Below are positions 25,415 through 32,751 of a stretch of 41,654 nt of DNA, piece after piece (the first letter of the stretch is position 1; each line of letters begins with the position of its first letter). The notes under the pieces are model-generated. The model saw nothing but the letters and a program-made list of their open reading frames with translations, ran no database searches and had not been told where the DNA came from. Source of the DNA: Verrucomicrobiota bacterium (GTDB lineage: Bacteria; Verrucomicrobiota; Verrucomicrobiia; Opitutales; Opitutaceae); assembly GCA_030601755.1 (NCBI GenBank), contig JAUWBF010000025.1:1-41654 (forward strand). Direction: 5' to 3'. The translations under genes and the position numbers were made by a program.

Positions 25415-26581
25415 ATGACCCTGCGCAAGGCGATCTTCTGGACGCACCTGGTGTGCGGCGTGGTGTCGGGCGTGATCGTCGCGATCATGTCCGCCACCGG
25501 CGTCGCCATCGCCTTCGAGGAGGAGTTGCTCGCGTGGAAGGATCGCGAGGTCGCGCACATGGCGCCGCCCGCCGACGCCGACGCGCGACGGCTGACGCTC
25601 GACGAACTCCGCGCGGCGTCGTTGCGTCAGCGGCCGGAGTTCGCCGTCGACCATGCGACGATCTTTCGCGAGCCGGACCACGCGGTCGTGCTGCACGCCG
25701 GCCGCGAGGGGCCGCTCTACGCGAACCCGTTCACCGGCGAGGTGCGCGAATCGCGCGCGCACGGCCTGCACGATGTCATCCACGAAATCGAGGAGTGGCA
25801 CCGCTGGCTGGGCATGGAGGGCGATTGGTTTCCGGTCGGCCGCGCGATCACCGGTGCGTGCAACGTGGCGTTCGTCGGACTCTGCCTCACCGGCCTCTGG
25901 CTGTGGTGGCCGCGGAGCTGGAACGTGCGGACGTTGAAACCGCGTCTCTGGCTCATGCGCGGCTGGCGGGGCAAGGCCCGTGATCGCAACTGGCACGAGG
26001 CGCTCGGGTTTTGGTCGTTGCCGGTGCTGCTGGTGCTCGGCGTGACCGGTGTGGTCATCTCCTACGAGTGGGGTCACCGGCTGGTCTTCACGCTGGCCGG
26101 CGAGCAGGCGCCGGAGTCGCGCAACTTCGGCATGTTCGCGCTGCCGCCGCTCACGATGCCCGAGCCCGCGCCGGGCGCCGAGCCGGTCTCGATGGAACAG
26201 GCGCTCGCGGTCGTCACGGCGCGGTTTCCCGAATGGCGTTCGATCGGCGTCGGTTATCCGGAAGCGGCGAACGATGGCGAGACGCCGGGACCGTTGCACT
26301 TCGACGTGGTTTTGCCGGACTACATGCCTAACCGCGCGTGGGTGCCGGTCGAGTCCGATCCGTTCACCGGCGAGATCCTGCGAGCCGTGTCTTATCACGA
26401 CCGTAGTCCCGGTCTGCGCGCCCGCGTGTGGATGCGTTTCCTGCACACGGGCGGCGGCTTTGGCCTGACCGGCAAGGTGATCGTGACGGTCGCCTCGCTC
26501 GTCGCGCTCGTGTTGGTTTACACGGGTTTTGCGCTGAGCTGGCGACGGCTGCTCAGAAGTGGCCGTAGTCGCCCGGCTTGA
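25415..26581 (+). CDS. PepSY-associated membrane protein, likely iron-uptake related
   Basis: The 388-residue inner-membrane protein belongs to the PepSY TM family (PiuB-like). Four membrane segments are seen: about 10-32 (THLVCGVVSGVIVAIMSATG), about 145-168 (ITGACNVAFVGLCLTGLWLWW), about 197-220 (FWSLPVLLVLGVTGVVIS) and near the C-terminus (VIVTVASLVALVLVYTGFALSW). PepSY regions lie between. His residues of WTHL, EEWHRWLG and NWHEALG are the family's conserved ones. Family members often sit next to TonB receptors and some reduce ferric chelates. I start at MTLRKAIFWTHL; an upstream in-frame start lies in the repeat. Its last 29 nt overlap the convergent M42 peptidase gene. Confidence 0.9.
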   Translation: MTLRKAIFWTHLVCGVVSGVIVAIMSATGVAIAFEEELLAWKDREVAHMAPPADADARRLTLDELRAASLRQRPEFAVDHATIFREPDHAVVLHAGREGPLYANPFTGEVRESRAHGLHDVIHEIEEWHRWLGMEGDWFPVGRAITGACNVAFVGLCLTGLWLWWPRSWNVRTLKPRLWLMRGWRGKARDRNWHEALGFWSLPVLLVLGVTGVVISYEWGHRLVFTLAGEQAPESRNFGMFALPPLTMPEPAPGAEPVSMEQALAVVTARFPEWRSIGVGYPEAANDGETPGPLHFDVVLPDYMPNRAWVPVESDPFTGEILRAVSYHDRSPGLRARVWMRFLHTGGGFGLTGKVIVTVASLVALVLVYTGFALSWRRLLRSGRSRPA

Positions 26582-27668
26582 GGGCGCGGGCGAACTCGAC
26601 GAAGAGCTGCACGCAGCGCTCCACGTCCTCGAGGTCGACGATCTCGCTCGGGGTGTGCATGTAGCGCAGCGGGATGCTCACCAGACCGGTGGCGACGCCG
26701 CCGCGGCCCATCTGGATGGCGCGCGCGTCGGTGCCGGTGGGGCGCGGGTCGGCTTCGAGCTGGTAGGGAATGCCGAGGCGCTTGGCGGCCTTCACGAGTT
26801 GCTCGTAGACCCAGGGGTTGATGTTGGGTCCGCGGCAGATGATCGGGCCGCCGCCGAGCTTGGTCTCGCCGTATTTGCGGTTGTCGCAATCGGGGTGGTC
26901 GGTGGCATGGCCGACGTCGACCGCGAGCGCGAGGTGCGGGTTGACGAGGTGGGCCGAGGTGGTGGCGCCGCGGCAGCCGATCTCCTCCTGGGTGGTGGCG
27001 ACGGCGACGACCTGCGCGGCGGGCTTCTTCTTGAGCGCGGCGAGGCGCACGAGCGTTTCGCCGACGACGTAGGCACCGACCTTGTTGTCGAAGGCGCGGG
27101 CCACGCCGACCGAGCCGTGCAGCAGCTCGAAGCCCTGGTCGTAGGTGGCGGTGTCGCCGATGGCGACGCGGGCGAGGGCGTCTTTTTTCGAGGTGGCGCC
27201 GATGTCGATCCAGATCTCGTGCAGCTCGGGGACCTTCTTGCGATCGGCCTCGTTCATGAGGTGGATGGCGCGCTTGCCGGTGACGCCGAGCACGGGGCCG
27301 TTGGCGGTCTGGATGACGACGCGCCGTCCGGAGATGACGGACTTGTCGTGGCCGCCGATGGTGTCGAAGTAGAGGAAGCCGTCCTTGTTGACGTAGGTGA
27401 TGATGAGGCCGAGCTCGTCCATGTGGCCGGCGAGCATGAGCACGGGGTCGCCCTTCGTATTCAGACTTGCGATACGGTTGCCCATGGCGTCCTTCGCGTA
27501 GGCGTCGGCGGAGGGTTGCACGAACTTGTCGAACACGGCCTGGGCCTGGAACTCGGCGCCCGAGGGCGAGCGGGCCGCGAGCAGTTCGGCGAGGAAGGCG
27601 GGGGCGGCGTAGGGCTTGGCGGCGGCGGTAGTTTTGGCGGCGGATTTCTTGGGCTTCGACTTGGACAT
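26553..27668 (-). CDS. M42-family metallo-aminopeptidase
   Basis: Cytosolic di-zinc aminopeptidase of the glutamyl-aminopeptidase/FrvX type, often a large tetrahedral complex. The 371-residue protein has metal ligands His82 (AGHMDELG), Asp194 (FDNKVGAY), Glu229 with catalytic Glu228 (TTQEEIG), Asp251 (VDVGHATDHP) and His338 (YMHTPSEI). All are present. The N-terminal ~18 residues are Lys/Ala-rich and low complexity, perhaps a tail instead of a signal peptide. The stop lies inside the 3' end of the convergent PepSY gene. The upstream 224 bp hold the terminator of the pdh operon. Confidence 0.93.
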   Translation of the reverse strand: MSKSKPKKSAAKTTAAAKPYAAPAFLAELLAARSPSGAEFQAQAVFDKFVQPSADAYAKDAMGNRIASLNTKGDPVLMLAGHMDELGLIITYVNKDGFLYFDTIGGHDKSVISGRRVVIQTANGPVLGVTGKRAIHLMNEADRKKVPELHEIWIDIGATSKKDALARVAIGDTATYDQGFELLHGSVGVARAFDNKVGAYVVGETLVRLAALKKKPAAQVVAVATTQEEIGCRGATTSAHLVNPHLALAVDVGHATDHPDCDNRKYGETKLGGGPIICRGPNINPWVYEQLVKAAKRLGIPYQLEADPRPTGTDARAIQMGRGGVATGLVSIPLRYMHTPSEIVDLEDVERCVQLFVEFARALKPGDYGHF

Positions 27669-27752
27669 GGGGCCAATGTCGGGTGCGTCGCCGGCGGTCG
27701 CAAACCGGAAGTGCGGATGCCGGTGCGCCGACGTGTAGAGGCTGACCTTGCT

Positions 27753-27785
27753 CGGCCCGCTGGGCGCCGGGCCGCGCGAGCGCGG
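27753..27785. repeat. Overlapping GC-rich palindromes
   Basis: CGGCCCG/CGGGCCG (27753-27774, 8-nt loop) overlaps CCGCGC-GA-GCGCGG (27772-27785). The following GGTCCCT also occurs beside hairpins at 10934, 11800 and 20838, suggesting a shared repeat-family border. Confidence 0.45.
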
Positions 27786-27810
27786 TCCCTACGGTTGGAA
27801 ACGCGCGCGC

Positions 27811-27844
27811 AAAAAAAAAGACCCGGCCTTGCGGGCCGGGTCTT
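27811..27844 (-). terminator. Rho-independent terminator of the pdh operon
   Basis: On the minus strand AAGACCCGGCC and GGCCGGGTCTT pair over 11 bp with a 5-nt loop, followed by a run of T. It lies 49 nt beyond the E2 stop. Confidence 0.9.
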
Positions 27845-27892
27845 GGGAGGGAGGGGGAGGGCGGTGGTCGCCGCTCGTCCGATCAACGTGGA

Positions 27893-29188
27893 TCAGACCA
27901 GCATGAGCGCGGGGCTCTCGAGCACGGCCTTGAGGGCGCCGAGGAACTGCGCGCCGACCGCGCCGTCGACCACGCGGTGGTCGGCGGAGAGGGTGAGCGT
28001 GAGGGTCTGGCCGACGACGATCTGGCCGTTCTTCACCACCGGCTTGGTGACGGTGGAGCCGACGCCGAGGATGGCGGCGTTGGGCGGGTTGATGATCGGG
28101 AGGAACTTCGGGATGCCCATCATGCCGAGGTTGGAGACGCAGAAGGTGCCGCCGGTGAACTCGGCGGGCTGGAGCTTCTTCTCCTTGGCCTTTTTGCCGA
28201 GGCTCTTGGCTTCCTTGCTGATCTCGAAGACGGACTTGTCGTGGGCGTTGAAGACGACCGGGGTGATCAGGCCGTCGGGCAGCGCCACGGCGAAGGAGAC
28301 GTTGGCGGCGGCGTGATACTTGATCTCGGTAGTGTGCCAGGAGGCGTTGACGTCGGGGACCTTGCGGAGGGCCTCGGCGCTGGCCTTGAGGATGAAGTCG
28401 TTGACGGAGAGCTTCACGCCGGCGTCGGCGAGGCCCTTGTTGAGCTGCTCGCGCAGGGCGAGGAGGGGCTCGGCGTCGACTTCGATCTCAAGGTAGAAGT
28501 GCGGGATGGTGGTCTTGGACTCAAGCAGGCGCTTGGCGATGACGCCGCGCATGGTGGAGACGGGCACGCCGCGCTCTTCCTGGATAGGGCCCTTGGCGAC
28601 GGAGCCGGGAGTGAAGCCGGCGCCACCCTTGGCCGAGCCGACCTTGGCGTTGCCGGCCTTGTCGGCGGCCTCGATGTCGGCGCGCACGATGCGGCCGCCG
28701 GGACCGGAGCCCTTGACGAGCGCGGGGTCGATGCCCTTCTCGGCGGCGAGCTTCTTGGCGAGGGGGGAGATCTTGACGCGTTCGCCGGAGGCGCGGGCCG
28801 GCTGCGCGGCGGGGGCCGGAGTGGCGGCGGGAGCGGCGGGCTTGGACTCGGCCTTGGGGGCTTCCTTTTTCTCGGGCTTGGGCTCCTCTTTCTTTTCCTC
28901 GGCGGCGGACGCGGGGGCGGCCTTCTTGGCGGGGGCCTCGACGGTCTCGCCTTCCTTGCCGACGGCACAGAGGGGTTCGCCGATGGCGACCTGCGAGCCG
29001 GCGTCGGCGAAGACCTTGAGGAGGACGCCGTCGAAGAAGCACTCGAGCTCCATGGTCGCCTTGTCGGTCTCGACCTCGGCGAGCATGTCGCCGGCGGCGA
29101 CCTTGTCGCCCTCCTTCTTGAGCCACTTGACGAGCGTGCCCACCGTCATGGTGTCGCTCAGTTTCGGCATTTCGATGATGTTGGCCAT
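27893..29188 (-). CDS. pdhC: Pyruvate dehydrogenase complex E2 (dihydrolipoamide acetyltransferase)
   Basis: Core subunit that passes acetyl groups from lipoamide to CoA. The 431-residue product has one lipoyl domain (1-80; lipoyl Lys43 in VETDKATME), an Ala/Pro/Lys-rich linker (about 85-140), the E3-binding domain (about 142-180, ISPLAKKLAAEKGID and GSGPGGRI), and the catalytic domain with SADHRVVDG (His404, Asp408). A single lipoyl domain is usual for E2 with E1-alpha/beta heterotetramers. It follows E1-beta by 21 nt. No E3 (lpd) gene is in the window. Start is ATG giving MANIIEMPKLSDTM. Confidence 0.96.
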   Translation of the reverse strand: MANIIEMPKLSDTMTVGTLVKWLKKEGDKVAAGDMLAEVETDKATMELECFFDGVLLKVFADAGSQVAIGEPLCAVGKEGETVEAPAKKAAPASAAEEKKEEPKPEKKEAPKAESKPAAPAATPAPAAQPARASGERVKISPLAKKLAAEKGIDPALVKGSGPGGRIVRADIEAADKAGNAKVGSAKGGAGFTPGSVAKGPIQEERGVPVSTMRGVIAKRLLESKTTIPHFYLEIEVDAEPLLALREQLNKGLADAGVKLSVNDFILKASAEALRKVPDVNASWHTTEIKYHAAANVSFAVALPDGLITPVVFNAHDKSVFEISKEAKSLGKKAKEKKLQPAEFTGGTFCVSNLGMMGIPKFLPIINPPNAAILGVGSTVTKPVVKNGQIVVGQTLTLTLSADHRVVDGAVGAQFLGALKAVLESPALMLV

Positions 29189-29209
29189 TTGAGTAAGTCG
29201 GTGTGGAGG

Positions 29210-30190
29210 TTAGGCGAGGGCGGCGAGGGCGGCCTTGACGACGCGGTCGGGGTTGGGGAGCTGCTCGACTTCGACGGGCGGGCTGTAGATGGCGGGCGCG
29301 TCGATGGTGGCGAGGCGGTGGATGGGGCCGTCGAGTTCGTCGAAGGCCTCGCGCTGGATCATGTGCGAGAGCTGCGAGCCGACGGAGGCGAAGGGCTTTT
29401 GTTCCTCGACGATGAGCACGCGGTGGGTCTTGGCGACGGACTTGAGCACGGTGTCGATGTCGAGGGGGCGAATGGTGCGCAGGTCGACGATCTCGACGGA
29501 GACGTCGTGCTCCTTTTCGAGGACCTCGGCGGCCTTGAGGGAGTGGAGGACGCAGCGACCGTAGGTGACGATGGTGAGGTCGGAGCCCTCGCGCTTCACG
29601 TCGGCGACGCCGAGGGGGATGAGGAACTCGGGATCGTCGGAGACCTCGCCCTTCTCGCCGTAGAGGATGGTGTTCTCAAGGAACATGACGGGGTCGTTGT
29701 CGCGGATGGCGGACTTGAGCAGGCCCTTGGCGTCGGCGGGGGTGGAGGGGACGACGACCTTGATGCCGGGGTGGTTGGCAAGGACGTTCTCCGGGGTGTG
29801 GGAGTGGGTGGCGCCGACGTTGGTGCCGCCGTTGGCGGGGCCGCGGATGACGATGGGGCAGGAGATCTGGCCGCCGGACATGTAGCGGACGTTGGCGGCG
29901 TTGTTGAGGATCTGGTCGAAGGCGACCGAGTAGAAGGACCAGAACATGAGCTCCATCACGGGGCGGACGCCGAGCATGGAGGCGCCGACGCCCATGCCGA
30001 TGAAGCCGGCCTCGGAGATGGGGGTGTCGACGACGCGCTTGGGCCCGTATTTTTCGAGCATGCCTTCGGAGACCTTGTAGGCTCCGTTGAACTGGGCGAC
30101 TTCCTCGCCCATGAGGACGACGTTTTCGTCGCGTTCGATTTCCTCGGAGAGGGCGGCGCGGACGGCTTCGCGGTAAGTGAGAACGGCCAT
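29210..30190 (-). CDS. pdhB: Pyruvate dehydrogenase E1 component, beta subunit
   Basis: The 326-residue beta chain of the thiamine-diphosphate enzyme that decarboxylates pyruvate. It starts MAVLTYREAVRAALSEEIERD and has MGEEVAQFNGAYKVSEG, with the conserved Glu contacting the cofactor, DTPISEAGFIGMGVGASM, and the C-terminal transketolase domain (VEIVDLRTIRPLDIDTV, VLIVEEQKPFASVG). It lies between E1-alpha and E2 in one operon, 42 nt after the alpha stop. The leader has no Shine-Dalgarno sequence. Confidence 0.96.
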   Translation of the reverse strand: MAVLTYREAVRAALSEEIERDENVVLMGEEVAQFNGAYKVSEGMLEKYGPKRVVDTPISEAGFIGMGVGASMLGVRPVMELMFWSFYSVAFDQILNNAANVRYMSGGQISCPIVIRGPANGGTNVGATHSHTPENVLANHPGIKVVVPSTPADAKGLLKSAIRDNDPVMFLENTILYGEKGEVSDDPEFLIPLGVADVKREGSDLTIVTYGRCVLHSLKAAEVLEKEHDVSVEIVDLRTIRPLDIDTVLKSVAKTHRVLIVEEQKPFASVGSQLSHMIQREAFDELDGPIHRLATIDAPAIYSPPVEVEQLPNPDRVVKAALAALA

Positions 30191-30232
30191 TGGAAAGGGT
30201 GGTGTAGTTGAAAGTTGGTGACGCGGGGCGGA

Positions 30233-31315
30233 TCAGTCGAAGAAGAGGCGGCCCTTGGAGGCGCGCTTGTCGGCGTTGTCGGCCTCCCAGTAGACGTCGG
30301 TCTGGATATCGTCGGGGGTGGGGAAGGGGCTCGCCTCGGCGAACTCGGCGGCGAGATCGGCCTCGGCGCGGGCCTCGGCGTCGATCTTCTCGATGAGGTC
30401 GTCGGTGAGGACCTTCTCGGACTTGAGCTTTTCCTGGAAGAGGTTGATGGGGTCCTTGGTCTTGCGGTATTCCTCGACCTCCTCGCGGGTGCGATAGGTC
30501 TTGTCGGGGTCGGCGACGGAGTGGCCGCGGTAGCGGTAGGTGTCGATCTCGACGACGGCGGGCTTCGACTCCTCGCGGGCGCGGGTCATGAACTTGTCCA
30601 TGGTGGCGCGGACTTCGTAGAGGTCGTGACCGAAGCAGGTGCCCCAGGCCATGCCGTAGGCCTCGGCGCGTTGGGCGAGGCCCGGGCCGGCGGAGGAGCG
30701 CTCCTGGGAGGTGCCCATGGAGTAGCCGTTGTTCTCGATGACGAAGATGACGGGGAGGTTCCAGAGGGCGGCGAGGTTGTAGGCCTCGTGCACGGCGCCC
30801 TGGTTGACGGCGCCGTCGCCCATGAAGGCGAGCGCGCAGCCCTTGAGGCCCTTGTATTTCAGCGCGTAGGCGAGGCCGGCGCCGAGGGGGATCTGGCCGC
30901 CGACGATGCCGTGGCCGCCCCAGTAGTTTTTGTCGGGGGCGAAGTAGTGCATGGAGCCGCCCTTGCCCTTGGAGCAGCCGGTGGCCTTGCCGTAGAGCTC
31001 GGCCATGAGGGGCTTGGTATCCATGCCGACGGCCATGGCGTGGCCGTGGTCGCGGTAGGCGGTGATGACGTGGTCGTCCTTGCCCATGAGCGAGCAGCTG
31101 CCGACGCAGACGGCTTCCTGGCCGATGTAAAGGTGGAGGAACCCGCCGATCTTCTTGGCCTGGTAGGCGCGCAGGGAGCGTTCCTCAAAGCGACGGATGC
31201 GCACCATCTGGCGGTAGAGCTCGATCTTGGCGTCGGGCGAGAGTTGCGCGTTGATGGGGGCTTTCTCGCTTCCGGAGGAGGCGACGTCGGCGGTGTTGGT
31301 GGATTTTTTGCTCAC
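30233..31315 (-). CDS. pdhA: Pyruvate dehydrogenase E1 component, alpha subunit
   Basis: The 360-residue alpha chain binds thiamine diphosphate. The cofactor motif runs from GDGAVNQGAVHEAYNLAA to ENNGYSMGTS, and the phosphorylation-loop region reads YRYRGHSVADPD. KGGSMHY and GGHGIVGGQIPLGAGLAY are also diagnostic. I place the start at the GTG at 31313-31315 (VSKKSTNTADVASS); a TTG 51 nt upstream would add a less plausible leader, and no ATG is available until well inside the conserved domain. It is the first gene of pdhA-pdhB-pdhC. Confidence 0.94.
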   Translation of the reverse strand: MSKKSTNTADVASSGSEKAPINAQLSPDAKIELYRQMVRIRRFEERSLRAYQAKKIGGFLHLYIGQEAVCVGSCSLMGKDDHVITAYRDHGHAMAVGMDTKPLMAELYGKATGCSKGKGGSMHYFAPDKNYWGGHGIVGGQIPLGAGLAYALKYKGLKGCALAFMGDGAVNQGAVHEAYNLAALWNLPVIFVIENNGYSMGTSQERSSAGPGLAQRAEAYGMAWGTCFGHDLYEVRATMDKFMTRAREESKPAVVEIDTYRYRGHSVADPDKTYRTREEVEEYRKTKDPINLFQEKLKSEKVLTDDLIEKIDAEARAEADLAAEFAEASPFPTPDDIQTDVYWEADNADKRASKGRLFFD

Positions 31316-31428
31316 GGGAAAGGCGTTGAATCGATGAAGGGGTTGGTTTTCTGGCCGCGGGTTCAAGAAATCAAGAGCGATTAGTCGGCGAAGAAGTCGG
31401 CGTTCTCATGATGACCAATCGGTTTTCT

Positions 31429-31956
31429 TCATCCGGTGGTTTGCTCGACGTGGACGATCAGCTCGCGGGTGGGATCGCAGTCGGCGCGCAGGGCCACGAA
31501 GCGGTCGCGGTGTTGATCGAAGATGCGCCACAGGGCCTGCCGGTCGGTGACGGGCAGGGGCAGCGTGTCGATTTCCGCCCGCGAGAAAAATCCGAAGCGG
31601 CCCTCGTCGATGGGCGGGGGCAGTGCGGCGATGGGTTTTCGACAACGAAACAAAAACAGCAACCAATGCGACGAGCCCTCGTAGGCCTTCTCGGCGATCA
31701 TGGCGAAGAGGTGCAGGTCCGCGGTGGTGATCTCGTGCCCGGTTTCCTCGCGGGTTTCGCGCACGGCGCATTCGAAGGGCGATTCGCCGATGTCGCGCTC
31801 GAGCTTGCCGCCGATGGGGCTCCACGTGCCGATGTTGGGAGCCTTGTTGCGGAGGAGCAGCAGGTGTTCGCCCTCGGTGTTTTCAATGAAGACGAGGACG
31901 GCGATCTTGTAGTCGAGGGCGGGCACGTTGGTCGATGAATGCATGGTGTCGCGCAT
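31429..31956 (-). CDS. NUDIX hydrolase
   Basis: A 175-residue hydrolase of nucleoside-diphosphate-linked compounds; substrate unknown. The Nudix box is GGKLERDIGE...RETREETG, in which the REtrEETG half is canonical but two extra residues separate the leading Gly from the first Glu compared with the textbook GX5E spacing. I recall NUDIX families with this spacing, so it need not be inactive. The upstream strand pattern (DYKIAVLVFIENTEGEHLLLL) is typical. It is divergent from the pilus operon and 113 nt upstream of pdhA on the same strand. The first ATG is used; another lies four codons later. Confidence 0.9.
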   Translation of the reverse strand: MRDTMHSSTNVPALDYKIAVLVFIENTEGEHLLLLRNKAPNIGTWSPIGGKLERDIGESPFECAVRETREETGHEITTADLHLFAMIAEKAYEGSSHWLLFLFRCRKPIAALPPPIDEGRFGFFSRAEIDTLPLPVTDRQALWRIFDQHRDRFVALRADCDPTRELIVHVEQTTG

Positions 31957-32010
31957 TGATAAACTTCATGCGCTCCAATCAATCTTTAAGCGTGACGGCA
32001 CGGAAAGCAT

Positions 32011-32027
32011 GCACAATGGTTTTGTGC
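32011..32027 (+). promoter_or_regulatory. Small hairpin in the leader of the pilus operon
   Basis: GCACAA and TTGTGC pair around TGGTT, ending 10 nt before the first ATG of the pilus operon. It could be an operator or a 5'-UTR structure controlling translation. Confidence 0.4.
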
Positions 32028-32037
32028 TTCACCCCCT

Positions 32038-32664
32038 ATGAAACTGCTTACTCCCCTTCGTGTTGGTCTGTCGTTGTTCGTCCTGGGTGCCGGTCTTGCC
32101 CGGCTTAACGCCCAAGCGCCGTCGGCGGAACCGGTGTTGGTCGAAGTCGCCAACGTTCGTTTTGATTCCAATGTTCGCGGTCTCGGTCCCGGCGAAAACT
32201 GGTATGAGGTCGCCATCGAGGTCGACGCCAAGCCGGCCAAGGTGAGCGGCAGTGACCGCCATGTTGATCGCGTTCGCGTAACGCTGAATCTCGGCATCGA
32301 GAACACGGTGGACGCGTCCAAGAACGGCTTCGACTTCTATCGGGCCTCGGCCGAGGCCGTCGCCTTGGAGGGGGGCAAGTCCACCATTCGTTTCTATCTG
32401 CCTCACGAGGTGGTGAAGCGCGACGGCATCCGTGGCGATGCGAAATACTACTCGATCGACCTGGAAGCCGAAGGCAAACAGCAGCCTCCCTCGCGCAAGA
32501 GCTTTTCCAACGCGTTCACCACGCCGGCCTCGCTGCAATCCTTTCAATCGCGCGCCTCGTCCGAGTCCGGTGCCAACGACGGCATCCTGCAGCCGCAATA
32601 CCTGACTCCCTTCGCCTTCGCTTCCGGCAAACCCTCGCCCTCGTTCATCCGAACCGAGCGTTGA
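32038..32664 (+). CDS. Amuc_1102-family pilus-associated protein
   Basis: A 208-residue exported protein with signal peptide (about 1-26, MKLLTPLRVGLSLFVLG to NAQA). The mature part is a single beta-rich domain (VLVEVANVRFDSNVRGLGPGENWYEV-type opening) with no known enzymatic motif. By gene order and size I assign it to the Akkermansia Amuc_1102 family, part of a type IV pilus-like locus; in Akkermansia the order is 1098 to 1102 in the same sequence of neighbours. It is the first gene of the operon here. The leader CACCCCCT lacks a Shine-Dalgarno site. Confidence 0.8.
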   Translation: MKLLTPLRVGLSLFVLGAGLARLNAQAPSAEPVLVEVANVRFDSNVRGLGPGENWYEVAIEVDAKPAKVSGSDRHVDRVRVTLNLGIENTVDASKNGFDFYRASAEAVALEGGKSTIRFYLPHEVVKRDGIRGDAKYYSIDLEAEGKQQPPSRKSFSNAFTTPASLQSFQSRASSESGANDGILQPQYLTPFAFASGKPSPSFIRTER

Positions 32665-32751
32665 TTTTCTTTAGCCGCTTCCTCCAACGGCCCTTCGGCA
32701 AGTTTCTTCTTGCTGGAACTGGGCACATGTGAAATCGACTCCGTCTCCCCT

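Noticed and set aside
22925-26446. A 1,173-codon open frame on the minus strand opposite the receptor and PepSY genes
   Set aside because: Antisense shadow of well-supported genes; no domain is recognisable.
27977-30211. A 744-codon plus-strand frame opposite pdhB and pdhC, and similar ones at 18430-20043, 32755-34458, 9363-10688 and 30215-31384
   Set aside because: All are mirror frames of conserved genes on the other strand.
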